Assembly: GCA_038848185.1 (NCBI GenBank)
Contig: JAWCNV010000001.1
Coordinates: 1-64,000 of the forward strand
Direction: 5' to 3'
Source of the DNA: JAAOZP01 sp038848185
Lineage (GTDB): Archaea > Thermoproteota > EX4484-205 > JAAOZP01
Length of the DNA stretch: 64,000 bases
A program made the translations under genes and the position numbers. The notes below the pieces were generated by a model. The model had not been told where the DNA came from, ran no database searches, and saw only the letters and a program-made list of their open reading frames with translations. Shown here piece after piece: positions 32,088 to 41,384 of this stretch. Each line of letters opens with the position of its first letter. Position 1 is the stretch's first letter.

Positions 32088-33029
32088 CTACCCTGTTCCA
32101 TCCAGAAGAGGCTTAATCCTGTCTCTCAACATGCATGCTCTGCAAACCTCTCCTGCAGAAGGGTTTCCACAAATCTTGCAACGCCCTATTCGCTGAGCCG
32201 CGTATTCTCTTCTCAGAAGCGGGAGGAGCCTGAGAAAATTGTTTACGAGACCGTGTTTAACACCCGGTACAATGGAGTCAAGCCTATTAAGGAAATCCCT
32301 CACCTCAAGCCTATAGTTCTCAACATGATATGGGCACTCAACGAAGTCAACCTCAATATCGCTGAGAATAGCGTAAATAGTGTCCTCCTTCTCAGTGCAG
32401 AAGTAGAATGGTTTAACCCTCTGGACGAAACCCTCATCCTCGATCACACCACTCTTAGGGCCGAGCCTAGCTAGGAGCACTGGGTTTCCACGCAGATAGT
32501 TCATTAGGATGGTCTGGGACTCATCGTCAAGATTATGGCCTGTAGCAACCTTGGAGAAGCCAAGCTTCCTAGCCTTAATATTTATCAGGTTTCTCCTAAG
32601 CACTCCGCAGACGTAGCATGGCTTTATGTTAAGCCCGTTTTCCCTAGATATTTTAACAGCCTCGTCAAGCGTGAAGCCATAGTCTTCTTTAAACGAGTAT
32701 GTGTAGAGAGATATCTTATTCTCTCCGCAGAATTTAACCAGCCCCTTAAGCTTCACATCCCTGTATCCGGTTATGCCCTCGTCCACAGCTATCGCAGCGA
32801 GGTTCTCACGCTTATTCTTCATAAGCTTCCAGAGAAAGCTTAGGAGAGTCGTACTATCCTTTCCTCCAGAGCAGGCTACTAGAACCTTCTCCCCATATTT
32901 GATTAAACCGTACCTATTAATGGTACTGATAACTTTAGTTTCAAAATATTTTCTGAAATGCTTGCGACAGAGGCTTTTACCACTTAAAGAGATGTAGACC
33001 GCCCTCTCCTCACATTCCTCGCAGACCAT
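32088..33029 (-). CDS. ttuA: tRNA 2-thiolation enzyme, TtuA/NcsA type
   Basis: The 313-residue protein is a PP-loop adenylyltransferase that thiolates uridine in tRNA. N-terminal zinc ligands CxxC at 3-6 plus Cys21 and His24 precede the PP-loop ACSGGKDST (52-60). CYVCG in the middle supplies two of the Cys that bind the Fe-S cluster in this family, followed by ATGHNLDDESQTILMN. A C-terminal zinc finger has CKICG and CRAC. The layout is TtuA (2-thioribothymidine at position 54, stabilising tRNA in thermophiles) or NcsA (position 34). The adjacent ubiquitin-like gene, three bases upstream, would be the sulfur carrier. Confidence 0.88.
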   Translation of the reverse strand: MVCEECEERAVYISLSGKSLCRKHFRKYFETKVISTINRYGLIKYGEKVLVACSGGKDSTTLLSFLWKLMKNKRENLAAIAVDEGITGYRDVKLKGLVKFCGENKISLYTYSFKEDYGFTLDEAVKISRENGLNIKPCYVCGVLRRNLINIKARKLGFSKVATGHNLDDESQTILMNYLRGNPVLLARLGPKSGVIEDEGFVQRVKPFYFCTEKEDTIYAILSDIEVDFVECPYHVENYRLEVRDFLNRLDSIVPGVKHGLVNNFLRLLPLLRREYAAQRIGRCKICGNPSAGEVCRACMLRDRIKPLLDGTG

Positions 33030-33032
33030 TTT

Positions 33033-33239
33033 TCAACCGCCTGACACAACGCTGAGAAGCTTAACCTCGTCCCCCTCTTTTAGAACCTCTTTCTCAGTCA
33101 CTATGATGCCATTAATAACCGGAACCACCTCAGAAGGGCTTATCCTAAGAGTTTTGAGAAGCTCCTCAATACTGCTGTCCTCGTTTAACTCTATAATCTT
33201 GGTTTCGCGAAGCTTCTGTATGAACACTTTCACTTTCAT
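33033..33239 (-). CDS. ttuB: Ubiquitin-like sulfur carrier (MoaD/ThiS/TtuB-like)
   Basis: The 68-residue protein has a beta-grasp pattern (KVKVFIQKLRETKIIEL, then VVPVINGIIVTEKEVLKEGDEVKLLSVVSGG) and ends in the Gly-Gly that is activated as a thiocarboxylate. Its gene is directly upstream of TtuA/NcsA on the same strand, which points to a sulfur donor for tRNA thiolation. Archaeal members of this family (SAMPs) can also be conjugated to proteins. The E1-like activating enzyme is not in this window. Confidence 0.85.
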   Translation of the reverse strand: MKVKVFIQKLRETKIIELNEDSSIEELLKTLRISPSEVVPVINGIIVTEKEVLKEGDEVKLLSVVSGG

Positions 33240-33402
33240 TCGTTTTAAACGCTTAAAGTTATTGGTTTAAAAGCTACATTTAAACCTAAAAGCCTAAGCG
33301 AATACTCAGACCATTTACCTTGAATAAATATCGTTTTTATTAAAGCCGAAAATTGGAGATTTAAAATTTTTAGCCTGTCTGTCGAAAAAATATTGTTGCA
33401 AT

Positions 33403-33951
33403 CTATAGTTCTAGCCTCATTAGGGGGAACTCTGAGTCATCTCTAAAAATTCTAAACCCGTTTTTTAGGTAAAACTCCACTGGCCCAGACGGATTGTCAG
33501 GATTATTTCTCCTAGCGAAGGTTTCAATAGCCTTAACTCCTCTCTTCCTCAAATCCTCAATTATGCTCTGCAGAAGCTGTTTGCCAAGCCCACGCCCCCT
33601 GTATTCCTTATGAGCTATGAAAAGGCATGAGATTAACACTGCGTCCCCGCTGGGCGGTCCAGATGAGTATTCGGCTGAAAGCGGGAGCGTCTTTGGAGAT
33701 GCATACTGCGCGTAGCCGACGGGCTTCCCATCCACATACATTATCTTTCCACAGTCGCCAAATAAGTTTCTTACGCTTCTCAACCAGCTAAGCTTCTTGG
33801 CCAGCATGCGTTCCCTGCTCTCTCTGGAAGGGTCTACGCATTCCTCCGGGAACTCCCAGTATATGCAGTACTTGCAGCTGAAAGGATGCTCTCCCCATTC
33901 TGGGGCATCAATAAGATTCTCCTCAGTGAGGCTGACTATTTCAACATGCAT
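33403..33951 (-). CDS. GNAT-family N-acetyltransferase
   Basis: The 182-residue protein ends in a clear GNAT core: LISCLFIAHKEYRGRGLGKQLLQSIIEDL with the acetyl-CoA loop RGRGLGKQ, then a FYLKNGFRIF beta-bulge motif. An N-terminal segment with CKYC and a nearby Cys (ECVDPSRES) may bind metal. The substrate is unknown. It has its own position between the thiolation operon and Sua5, with divergent transcription from Sua5. Confidence 0.8.
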   Translation of the reverse strand: MHVEIVSLTEENLIDAPEWGEHPFSCKYCIYWEFPEECVDPSRESRERMLAKKLSWLRSVRNLFGDCGKIMYVDGKPVGYAQYASPKTLPLSAEYSSGPPSGDAVLISCLFIAHKEYRGRGLGKQLLQSIIEDLRKRGVKAIETFARRNNPDNPSGPVEFYLKNGFRIFRDDSEFPLMRLEL

Positions 33952-34084
33952 TTTTCTGACTCAATATTCCGGTTAACATGCTCTTAAACTATTCCTCAGC
34001 CTCATCAAGAATCCTGTAAAGCAGTCTCAAAAGAACATTTAGAAGAAATGTTATTAACAGGCTAAGCAATCAGTATAATGCTGG

Positions 34085-35137
34085 TTGCTGACAAGAGTTC
34101 TCAAGACGGATAAGCATCGCCCCTCTAAGAAGGTACTTCAGGAGGCAGCGACAGTACTAAAGTCAGGTGGGCTAGTGGCTTTCCCAACAGAAACCGTGTA
34201 TGGGTTAGGGGCTGACGCTTTCAACAAGGAGGCTGTCTTGAAAATATTCAGAGCTAAGAAGAGACCTCCAGACAACCCTGTTATAGTGCATGTCTCAACC
34301 ATGGAAATGCTTACAAATGTTTCTTCAAGTATTCCCAGAAGGGTTGAGAAGCTTATAGGAGAGCTTTGGCCCGGACCGTTGACGATAGTTGTCCCAAGGG
34401 CTCCAAGGGTTCCTTCTGTAGTCTCAGCAGGACTTGAAACAATAGCTGTCAGGATGCCTGCTCACAATGTTGCGCTAGGACTGATCGAATACTTAGGTTC
34501 CCCAATAGCTGCTCCCAGTGCAAACCTTTCAGGCAGGCCGAGCCCGACGAACGCTAAGGATGTCTACGAGGATTTGAATGGTTCGATAGAAATGATAATT
34601 GACGCGGGTGAAACATTCATAGGGGTTGAGTCGACTGTGGTTGAGGTGACTGAGAGTAAGGCTGTCGTCCTTCGACCTGGTCCAATCCCTGTTGAAATCC
34701 TTAGAAAATACTTAGGTGATGTGGAGGTGCATCCCTCAATAATATCAGGCGGGTTTGAAGGGGTTCCTGCCTCACCCGGCATGAAGTATAGGCATTACGC
34801 GCCTAAGGCGGAAATGATTGTTGTGGAGGGGGATTACGAGAAGGCTGCTCTGAAGCTGGTTGAAACGGTTAAAGAATACTTGAAAACCGGTTTGAAAGTT
34901 GGATGCATGGTTTCAGAGGAGACGGCTAAAAAACTGCCTAAGCAGGTTGCTGTGGAGGTGCTGGCCCCTAGGGCTAGGCTAGACCTTGTTGCTAGGAGAA
35001 TTTACTCTGCCTTGAGGAACCTTGACAGGATGAACCTGAGCATAATAGTAGCTGAGGGTTTTCCAGAGGACGGTATTGGGATGGCTATACAAAACAGGCT
35101 GAGAAAAGCTGCGGGATACAGGGTTTTGAAAGCCTAG
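34085..35137 (+). CDS. sua5: Threonylcarbamoyl-AMP synthase, Sua5
   Basis: The 350-residue protein has an N-terminal YrdC domain (LKSGGLVAFPTETVYGLGADAF, about 25-46; KKRPPDNPVIVHV; IAAPSANLSGRPSPTNAKDV) and a C-terminal Sua5 domain from about 240 onward. The linker motif SPGMKYRHYAPKAE (about 231-244) is the known junction. It makes threonylcarbamoyl-AMP from threonine, bicarbonate and ATP for the universal t6A37 modification of tRNA. The start is a TTG at 34085. Long form (Sua5 rather than TsaC) is usual in archaea. Confidence 0.93.
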   Translation: MLTRVLKTDKHRPSKKVLQEAATVLKSGGLVAFPTETVYGLGADAFNKEAVLKIFRAKKRPPDNPVIVHVSTMEMLTNVSSSIPRRVEKLIGELWPGPLTIVVPRAPRVPSVVSAGLETIAVRMPAHNVALGLIEYLGSPIAAPSANLSGRPSPTNAKDVYEDLNGSIEMIIDAGETFIGVESTVVEVTESKAVVLRPGPIPVEILRKYLGDVEVHPSIISGGFEGVPASPGMKYRHYAPKAEMIVVEGDYEKAALKLVETVKEYLKTGLKVGCMVSEETAKKLPKQVAVEVLAPRARLDLVARRIYSALRNLDRMNLSIIVAEGFPEDGIGMAIQNRLRKAAGYRVLKA

Positions 35138-35141
35138 TGGC

Positions 35142-35492
35142 CTAAGTTATTGGAGATCCGTTTGAAATATTGCTGTCTGGGCATATTAGGGAAACCTTGT
35201 TCTTGCCTTCGACGGCGGCGAGCACCATTACCTCAGAAACTTGGCCCATTAGAACAGCTGGCTTAAGGTTTGTGACGAAGACGTACTGCTTTCCAACAAG
35301 TTGCTCCGGAGTGTAGTATGCTCCTAAGCCTGCTACCGACTGCTTCACAACGTTTTGACCCAGATCAACCTGAAGCTTCAGAAGCTTCTCAGAGCCCTTA
35401 ACCTTCTCAGCTGAAACTATTGTTCCAACAACCATCTTAATCTTCTTGAAATCCTCCATGCTTATTTCGGAACTCATTTCGAGATGGTGCAT
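35142..35492 (-). CDS. tRNA-binding (EMAPII-like) domain protein, MetRS beta-subunit-like
   Basis: The 116-residue protein is a stand-alone OB-fold tRNA-binding domain like the C-terminal part of methionyl-tRNA synthetase: KIKMVVGTIVSAEKVKGSEKLLKLQVDLG (17-45), QSVAGLGAYYTPEQLVGKQYVFVTNLKPAVLMGQVSEVMVLAA (about 51-93). In archaea this separate domain, MetRS beta, assists the synthetase by binding the tRNA corner. It converges with Sua5 with a four-base gap, and is followed upstream by the phosphatase gene in the same orientation. Confidence 0.86.
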   Translation of the reverse strand: MHHLEMSSEISMEDFKKIKMVVGTIVSAEKVKGSEKLLKLQVDLGQNVVKQSVAGLGAYYTPEQLVGKQYVFVTNLKPAVLMGQVSEVMVLAAVEGKNKVSLICPDSNISNGSPIT

Positions 35493-35568
35493 TGAAACAT
35501 GTTTATAAGCTTAACCTGATGCTTGAATCAAATAGTTACTTGGTAAAAATCGACCTGTCTTAAATTTT

Positions 35569-36426
35569 TTACTTTAGACTTTCAAAAACATGTTCATCAT
35601 CCTTCAAACATAGGGCTGCTGGCTCAACTCCGTAAAACCTGCATGAGAAGACGACTATTAACATTCCGTTGAAAAGAACCCGGTGGCCTTGAAACACAGG
35701 CTCGTGGCTCCTGACCATCATTCTGAGACTATTCTCCTTCAAAAACCTCTTGAGAGCGTTATTTCCAAAGCAGTATACTCCTAGTCCTCTAGGGTTTGGA
35801 GAGAACTCTTCAACATCCTCAGAAGGGTCATTCCAAATGGTTTCGAAAACCTTCGGGTCTTCAGGCTCAACCCCTCCCTTGCCAGCCTCTTCCAGCTCCT
35901 GGATTTTCCTAATTCCCCTCGCTAACCCTCCGTGTACCATTATCGTGTTATCGTTGAAAACTGCTGCCAAAGGCATTTCTGAGAAAACCCTCAGGTATGC
36001 ATCGTAAACCTCTTCATACTCCTTCTCAAACCTCTTTATGAGGCTTTCTATAAAACCGTAGGAAAGGTTCATTGAAGGCGTCTCGTGGTTTCCCCTCAGG
36101 AGAAATATCTTATCAGGATTATCTTTCTTTCTGTTTAAGAGCAGGTTTATCACCCCACTCTGGTAAAGCCCCCTGTCAACATAATCGCCCAGAAACACGT
36201 TCTTAGTTTCTCCAAGCCTATCTGCATGCTTCAGAGCGTTAACACAGGATTCTAAATCCCCGTGAAGGTCACCAACCACAAGGATTCTTTCACCGTTAAG
36301 CCTTATGAGCGGTGGTTCCCTTCTTAGTTTCTCATATGCTTCTTCGCAAAGCTCAATAGTTTCGCTCCTACTCATGTTTTCAAACTTTCTCAGCGCCTCC
36401 TCGAACTCCATTCTCCTGTTCTCCAA
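35569..36426 (-). CDS. PPP-family serine/threonine protein phosphatase
   Basis: The 285-residue protein has the full signature of eukaryotic-type PP1/PP2A phosphatases: VVGDLHGD (50-57), FLGDYVDRGLYQS (78-90), LLRGNHE (108-114), MVHGGLARG (about 163-171) and a later RSHEPVFQGHRVL. These supply the two-metal site residues. It dephosphorylates Ser/Thr (or other phosphorylated) residues in proteins. The substrate is unknown. It has a short N-terminal helical region and starts 50 bases from the divergent small membrane protein. Confidence 0.9.
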   Translation of the reverse strand: MENRRMEFEEALRKFENMSRSETIELCEEAYEKLRREPPLIRLNGERILVVGDLHGDLESCVNALKHADRLGETKNVFLGDYVDRGLYQSGVINLLLNRKKDNPDKIFLLRGNHETPSMNLSYGFIESLIKRFEKEYEEVYDAYLRVFSEMPLAAVFNDNTIMVHGGLARGIRKIQELEEAGKGGVEPEDPKVFETIWNDPSEDVEEFSPNPRGLGVYCFGNNALKRFLKENSLRMMVRSHEPVFQGHRVLFNGMLIVVFSCRFYGVEPAALCLKDDEHVFESLK

Positions 36427-36475
36427 TGTTGCTCAGTAAGATTAATATTCCTAACGATTTTCATAGGTTAAAGCT

Positions 36476-36778
36476 TTGGCAAAGCACGGAGGACACATAA
36501 TTGGGATAGTAATACTGGTGCTGAAAGCCCTTGTCATAACCTTGGTGACAGGGTTAATCGGCTTATACAGTCCCTCAGAACCCTACCACTATGTTAAAAA
36601 CGGTCTTCCACTCCCATTCATAATACAGGTTATAGATGTTGAAGCTGCAAAATACGTTGAAATTAGGATTGACCCCTTATTCCTGCTGCTCGATATACTT
36701 ATCTGGGCTGGTCTTATTCTCTTGCTCAGTTTTTCCGGAAGAATGGTTAATAGAATTCTTTCTTCTAGAATTAAATAA
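36476..36778 (+). CDS. Small membrane protein (two helices)
   Basis: The 100-residue protein has a TTG start and two hydrophobic helices (about 8-29 and 65-85) with an exposed loop between them. No family is recognised. Its 3' third overlaps a convergent frame (36677-36919) by 102 bases. One of the two may therefore not be a real gene, or they form a sense-antisense pair. Confidence 0.4.
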   Translation: MAKHGGHIIGIVILVLKALVITLVTGLIGLYSPSEPYHYVKNGLPLPFIIQVIDVEAAKYVEIRIDPLFLLLDILIWAGLILLLSFSGRMVNRILSSRIK

Positions 36779-36919
36779 GACATATACGACCATGATCATT
36801 ATTAAAAGCATTGTTAAGGGAAGCATGTAGAGTGTTTCCTTAAAAAATAATATTCCTCCAAGTATGGCTGCCGCAACCATCAGTATGCCTGCCCATTCCG
36901 ATTTCTCGTGTCGCAACAA
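36677..36919 (-). CDS. Small membrane protein with hydrophilic tail
   Basis: The 80-residue protein has two hydrophobic helices (about 8-26 and 30-49) and a charged tail rich in Lys, Glu and Asn. It starts 31 bases after the stop of the transglutaminase-like gene on the same strand and so could end that operon. Its tail lies in the overlap with the + strand gene. No family is recognised. Confidence 0.4.
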   Translation of the reverse strand: MLRHEKSEWAGILMVAAAILGGILFFKETLYMLPLTMLLIMIMVVYVLFNSRRKNSINHSSGKTEQENKTSPDKYIEQQE

Positions 36920-36950
36920 GAAATACGTGTTTCAGAGGTAGAATTTAAAT

Positions 36951-38231
36951 TTATATCTGGTATTTTGAGGCTGATACTCTAAGTTTGTGTCGTATTTCGA
37001 CATCCAGATTATCTGGAATCGTCGAACGTGATATTTCGATTCGCATATTGTTAAATCCTTTAAAATATGCTCGGCGCTCAAGCAGATAAAGCACTGCTAA
37101 AACTATCACCAGTATCGCCAGCAGCAATATTAAAAGTACAACGGATTTCTTCAGCTGCTCCCCCCAGTTTAAATTATTGTCGAATAATGATCCAGCATAA
37201 ACCTCCTCCTCCACATGCAGGTAAACGCTACTTCTCTTTATTCTTTCTTCCGTTCTTAAAGACTCTGCCACGAAATCTATGTTGGAATACTTCTCTGATT
37301 CCAGTACATGCTCTGTGGCTGAAGCTGAATACGTTATTGAGGACAACGGGTTCTGGCGTTGAGAATAATACCCATAAGTAATGTCCACGGGAAGCCAGCC
37401 CCAAGGTGGGATATATGCCTCAACCCACCCGTGCCACCCGACTCCTCTGGATGATATGGTGAGGTGCCCATCCCACGTTTCCCCGCTAAGGCTGAAGGCT
37501 GTTGAAAGCACTCCCCCCGTTTGAAGATAGGATGGTATTCCAACCGACCTTAGCATAGTTATGAGAAGCGTAGACTGGTCGTCACAATCCCCTTCTCCCT
37601 TTCCCTCTGGATCAGGTAGTGTTTGACTAGGATATTGAGGCTGCCTTAGCTCTTCACCTGAAGGGTATTCAACCCTGTTTCCTATGAATTCAACCATTTC
37701 ACAGATTATTCTGAGAACATTCGTATCGTTCCCCTTGATTTGGGCAGCAAGGTCAGCTATATACTTTGAATCTTCACTCTCGTATTTCCATGCTCCGCTT
37801 GAAACGGTGTAGTTAGCGAGTTCAACAGGTATGTCGAAGAGGTTTCCTGAAGAATCAATGGAGACTTGGGGCAGGCTTCTGAAAACTAGAGTTATCTTAA
37901 TGAGGATCGTCACAGTAATGTTTTCGCCCGGCTCAATTATTTCTGGAAGATTAAGCTCTGCAAATAAATTACCATCTTCGTCACTTAAGATTCTTTTCAC
38001 GCTTGGATTGGTTTCGACAATATAGACTTGTTGAATAGAAGTATTTGGAAAGACTGTGAACAACCTGTCTTCAAGAGTAGTAATGTAATCGCTTGAACCA
38101 TTATTGATGAAGCTCATCCTCAGCCTGTAATAGTATTCTTCCCCTTCGCCCGAGGTACCGACCCTATAGTCGATAATGCTGAATAGAACCATGGTTAAAA
38201 CGACTATTCTAATTACGCTGCTTCTCCTCAT
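36951..38231 (-). CDS. Secreted, membrane-anchored transglutaminase-like protein
   Basis: The 426-residue protein has an N-terminal signal peptide or anchor (about 5-20), an exported beta-rich region with N-glycosylation sites, and a transglutaminase-like cysteine protease domain with the catalytic triad Cys216 (GEGDCDDQS), His267 (VGWHGWVEAY) and Asp283 (LPVDITYG). A membrane helix follows near 365-388, leaving a charged cytoplasmic tail of about 40 residues. Archaeal members often act as peptidases or crosslinkers at the cell surface; the substrate is unknown. Confidence 0.83.
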   Translation of the reverse strand: MRRSSVIRIVVLTMVLFSIIDYRVGTSGEGEEYYYRLRMSFINNGSSDYITTLEDRLFTVFPNTSIQQVYIVETNPSVKRILSDEDGNLFAELNLPEIIEPGENITVTILIKITLVFRSLPQVSIDSSGNLFDIPVELANYTVSSGAWKYESEDSKYIADLAAQIKGNDTNVLRIICEMVEFIGNRVEYPSGEELRQPQYPSQTLPDPEGKGEGDCDDQSTLLITMLRSVGIPSYLQTGGVLSTAFSLSGETWDGHLTISSRGVGWHGWVEAYIPPWGWLPVDITYGYYSQRQNPLSSITYSASATEHVLESEKYSNIDFVAESLRTEERIKRSSVYLHVEEEVYAGSLFDNNLNWGEQLKKSVVLLILLLAILVIVLAVLYLLERRAYFKGFNNMRIEISRSTIPDNLDVEIRHKLRVSASKYQI

Positions 38232-38413
38232 ACTTCTCTACTCTTCCATTTGTTTGTTGTTACAGTTAATATAGCTTAACAGTGCTTATAATGGTATCGA
38301 TTCAGATTTTTAGGCTCTTTCAATTTTTCGATTGTGATACATATGAGTTTGACTGCAATATTCACGCTGAGCGACAGTTGAATTAAAACACATGAGTTGT
38401 TGCTAAGGCACTT

Positions 38414-39475
38414 TTAAACGGTGATAACTTGTGTTCTGCGTATTCTAATCTTCTCCAATAAGCCTATTCTTCTTTCTTCAAGTTTCCTGAAAACTATTCT
38501 TGCTCCCTCTGAATAATCTTTCAGATTCATCCACGGGTATTTCGCCAACTTTTCCTCAAGGCTCTTAGCTAAGTCCAAGTATTCCTTAACAGGATCCTCC
38601 AGGACACTTGGATTCCTAGATACGAAGCTTAAAACTGAGTTTTCATCAACATTCTTAAGACCTCTTTTCAAGCATTCTACGAGAAGCATGTTTATGCTTC
38701 CATCTTTAAGATCGTTTAACAAGTCCTTTAACTCGTCGCTCCACATCCAGACGTTCGTAATCGCCCACTCATATCGTGTTATTGCTTCGCAAGCTTCAGG
38801 CTCCTCGTCCAGAAGGCCGGCTTCAAAAAGCGTGAGAGAAACAACCCTTTCCCCTATTCCGGCGGTTTTACCGTGCCAAGCATTCTTAAGGTCATCGTAG
38901 AAGGAAAGTATCTTATCGTATTCTCCATCCCTAAACATTTCCGAGTACTCAAGGTCCTTTAATTCAAAGTTGAAAACTTCTTCCCTCCCCTTGAAGTATC
39001 TCTCAGCGAATCCGTCGCGGTGTATTTTTCCTACTCTCTCGTTAACTAGCTTCTCAAGATTATCTGCAACGCTTATCTTAAACTCGTATTCCTCAGGCTT
39101 TAAACGATCTTTCTCATCAAAAGCCTCGTCCCTTATGTCTCCTGATTTCAAGGCTATTGCGAAGGTTGCGGCAAGCTCGTACATTCTTCTGTCTCTAAGA
39201 GTTTCAATTATCGTTGAAAAACCTGGTTTCTTACCTCTGCTCTTCCAGAAACCGTAGGAGACGCTGCTTCTCCAGTTGACTGGTATAGTTATTTTCAGAG
39301 CAGTCACGAAATCCGTCTTATGTTTCAAAGCTTTTTCAAGCTGGGCTACGGCCTCTTCTTTACCTACGAGGCCTTTCTGGGAAGCTTCATCGTAAAACTT
39401 CTTCAACTCATGGTTTATAAAGCCGTCTATTCTGCGGGACACCGGAACCAGCCATGCGAGCGAGATTCTGCTCAA
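38414..39475 (-). CDS. Large helical protein of unknown function
   Basis: The 353-residue protein is rich in Glu, Lys and Leu and appears mostly alpha-helical. Conserved-looking phrases are ISLAWLVPVSRRIDGFINHELKKFY at the N-terminus, WRSSVSYGFWKSRGKKPGF and WAITNVWMWSDEL in the second half. I see no catalytic motif, zinc site or membrane helix. Length and codon use look like a real gene. It sits 38 bases from the adenine deaminase gene on the same strand, downstream of it, suggesting co-transcription. Confidence 0.6.
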   Translation of the reverse strand: MSRISLAWLVPVSRRIDGFINHELKKFYDEASQKGLVGKEEAVAQLEKALKHKTDFVTALKITIPVNWRSSVSYGFWKSRGKKPGFSTIIETLRDRRMYELAATFAIALKSGDIRDEAFDEKDRLKPEEYEFKISVADNLEKLVNERVGKIHRDGFAERYFKGREEVFNFELKDLEYSEMFRDGEYDKILSFYDDLKNAWHGKTAGIGERVVSLTLFEAGLLDEEPEACEAITRYEWAITNVWMWSDELKDLLNDLKDGSINMLLVECLKRGLKNVDENSVLSFVSRNPSVLEDPVKEYLDLAKSLEEKLAKYPWMNLKDYSEGARIVFRKLEERRIGLLEKIRIRRTQVITV

Positions 39476-39513
39476 CGCTGAAACACCTTGAGGAACCCTT
39501 TTAAAAACATTGG

Positions 39514-41304
39514 TTATTCGACAATAAGGCTTACCTTCTTGAAGCCAACCGTGTCTATAAGCCCCTTATCTGTTATTCTAAGCTCTGGCATTACTGGAAG
39601 GGCAAGCAGGGACATTGTCATGAAGGGTCGTGTAAGCCTGCAGCCAAGCTGCCTCCAAGCCTCTGAAAGCCTTTCTACTTTCTTAGTAACCTCCTGAACC
39701 GGCTTATCGGACATCAAGCCTGCTATTGGTAGTTCAACCAGTGCTATAATCCTTCCGTTCCTAACTGCAACCATGCCGCCATTAGTCTCAGAGAGAACGT
39801 TCCCAGCGTAGGCCATATCTCTATCATCCATGCCGAGTATCAGCAGATTATGACTGTCGTGAGCTACGGTGGAGGCTACAGCTCCTTCTTTAAATCCAAA
39901 GCCCTTTACGAAGCCGAGCCCAATGCTCCCGGAAGCCTTATGCCTCTCAACCACGGCTACCTTTGCAATGTCTCTCGAAGGATCCGTCTCGAGAAGACCG
40001 TTCCTGCTTTCCATTTCAAACACGGTGCTTCTCGTAAGGGTTTTAGCCTCAACAATTTCTATGACTCTAACTTTAAACGCATCCTTATCTTTGCCAACCC
40101 TTATCTTGAAATCATTCTCGTCAAGCTTCTTATGAATCCTAACGGTTTTCCTCACGCCTTCCGGATATTGATACTCGGGAATATGAATAATCATCCTCCC
40201 GTCCCTAGCTACAACCATGCCGTTTGCCACAACCGTTTCAACTGTAACCTTCTCCAGATTAGTTAAGACAATTATGTCTGCTATCCTTCCAGGTGCGACA
40301 GAACCTATTTCAAAATCAACTTTAAAGTGTTCAGCAGTGTTCAAAGTAGCCATTTGAACAGCCTTCACGGGGTCGACTCCTTCTTCGATCACCCTTCTGA
40401 CAACATGATCCATATGCCCTTCCTTTAAGAGGTCACTCGGCTCTCTGTCATCAGTAACTAGGCAGACCCTTCTATGATCTACCTTTCTATCAGTGATAAT
40501 TCTGACGACTTCCTTAACATCCTTCCAAGCGGAGCCTTCTCTAACCATTACATGCATCCCAAGCCTTAGCTTCGCCAACCCGGCCTCCATTACGATGGAC
40601 TCGTGGTCAGATGATACGCCGGCAGCAACATAGGCGTTCAGCTCTTCGTTAAGGTTCCCATAGAAATGGCCTTCAATGATCTTACTGTATTGCAATGCTG
40701 TTTTAATTTCCCCAATTATTTTCGGATCTAGCGAAAGCACCCCGGGATAGTTCATGACCTCTCCTAGGGCGACAGCATTTCTCCAGGAAAATGCTTCCTC
40801 AACCTCCTTTGGTCCTATTTGAGAGCCTGCTGTTTCAAACTCGAGGCCTGTGGCCGGTACGCAGCTCGGTATTGAGACATAAACCTTCAACGGCAATCCA
40901 ACACCCTCTTCATGCATAAGTTTAACCCCATCTATTCCCTTCACGTTTGCTATTTCATGAGGATCTATGAATACTGCGGTTGTTCCACGGGGTAAAACGG
41001 CTTTTGCAAACTGGGTGACCGTAAGCATCGAGCTCTCGACATGCACATGCCCGTCTAGAAACCCGGGTGCAACATATTTTCCGCGAGCATCGACTACTAC
41101 GGTGTCAGGCCCAATCGTGTGGTTGGCCTTCCCAACTAAAACTATTCTGCTATCTACTGCCGCCACATCAGTGTTTTCAACTAGTTCTCCTGTGAAAACG
41201 TTTATCAGGGAACAGTTCTTAACAACTAGACTTGCCTTTTTCTTTCCCAGTGCCGCCAAAATTAGTTTCTCAACAATGTCTGGAGGTCTATCTTCTAGGC
41301 TCAT
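39514..41304 (-). CDS. ade: Adenine deaminase
   Basis: The 596-residue protein is an amidohydrolase of the AdeC type that converts adenine to hypoxanthine in purine salvage. Metal and active-site motifs seen are PGFLDGHVHVESSML (76-90), FIDPHEIANVKGIDG (110-124), IEGHFYGNL (about 213-221), the SSDHESIV stretch (about 232-239) and LVTDDREPSDLLKEGHMDHVV further on. The C-terminal AdeC-specific domain is complete (GSIGLGFVKGFG, DSHNLLILGMDDRDM). Length is normal. It is the first gene of a likely operon with the unknown helical protein downstream. Confidence 0.92.
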   Translation of the reverse strand: MSLEDRPPDIVEKLILAALGKKKASLVVKNCSLINVFTGELVENTDVAAVDSRIVLVGKANHTIGPDTVVVDARGKYVAPGFLDGHVHVESSMLTVTQFAKAVLPRGTTAVFIDPHEIANVKGIDGVKLMHEEGVGLPLKVYVSIPSCVPATGLEFETAGSQIGPKEVEEAFSWRNAVALGEVMNYPGVLSLDPKIIGEIKTALQYSKIIEGHFYGNLNEELNAYVAAGVSSDHESIVMEAGLAKLRLGMHVMVREGSAWKDVKEVVRIITDRKVDHRRVCLVTDDREPSDLLKEGHMDHVVRRVIEEGVDPVKAVQMATLNTAEHFKVDFEIGSVAPGRIADIIVLTNLEKVTVETVVANGMVVARDGRMIIHIPEYQYPEGVRKTVRIHKKLDENDFKIRVGKDKDAFKVRVIEIVEAKTLTRSTVFEMESRNGLLETDPSRDIAKVAVVERHKASGSIGLGFVKGFGFKEGAVASTVAHDSHNLLILGMDDRDMAYAGNVLSETNGGMVAVRNGRIIALVELPIAGLMSDKPVQEVTKKVERLSEAWRQLGCRLTRPFMTMSLLALPVMPELRITDKGLIDTVGFKKVSLIVE

Positions 41305-41384
41305 TGAATCGAATCCTGCTTAGGAATTATTAAGGTTTCAGATTTAAAAACAGCCATTTGAAGGGTAAGTATTGGTGTAATGCG

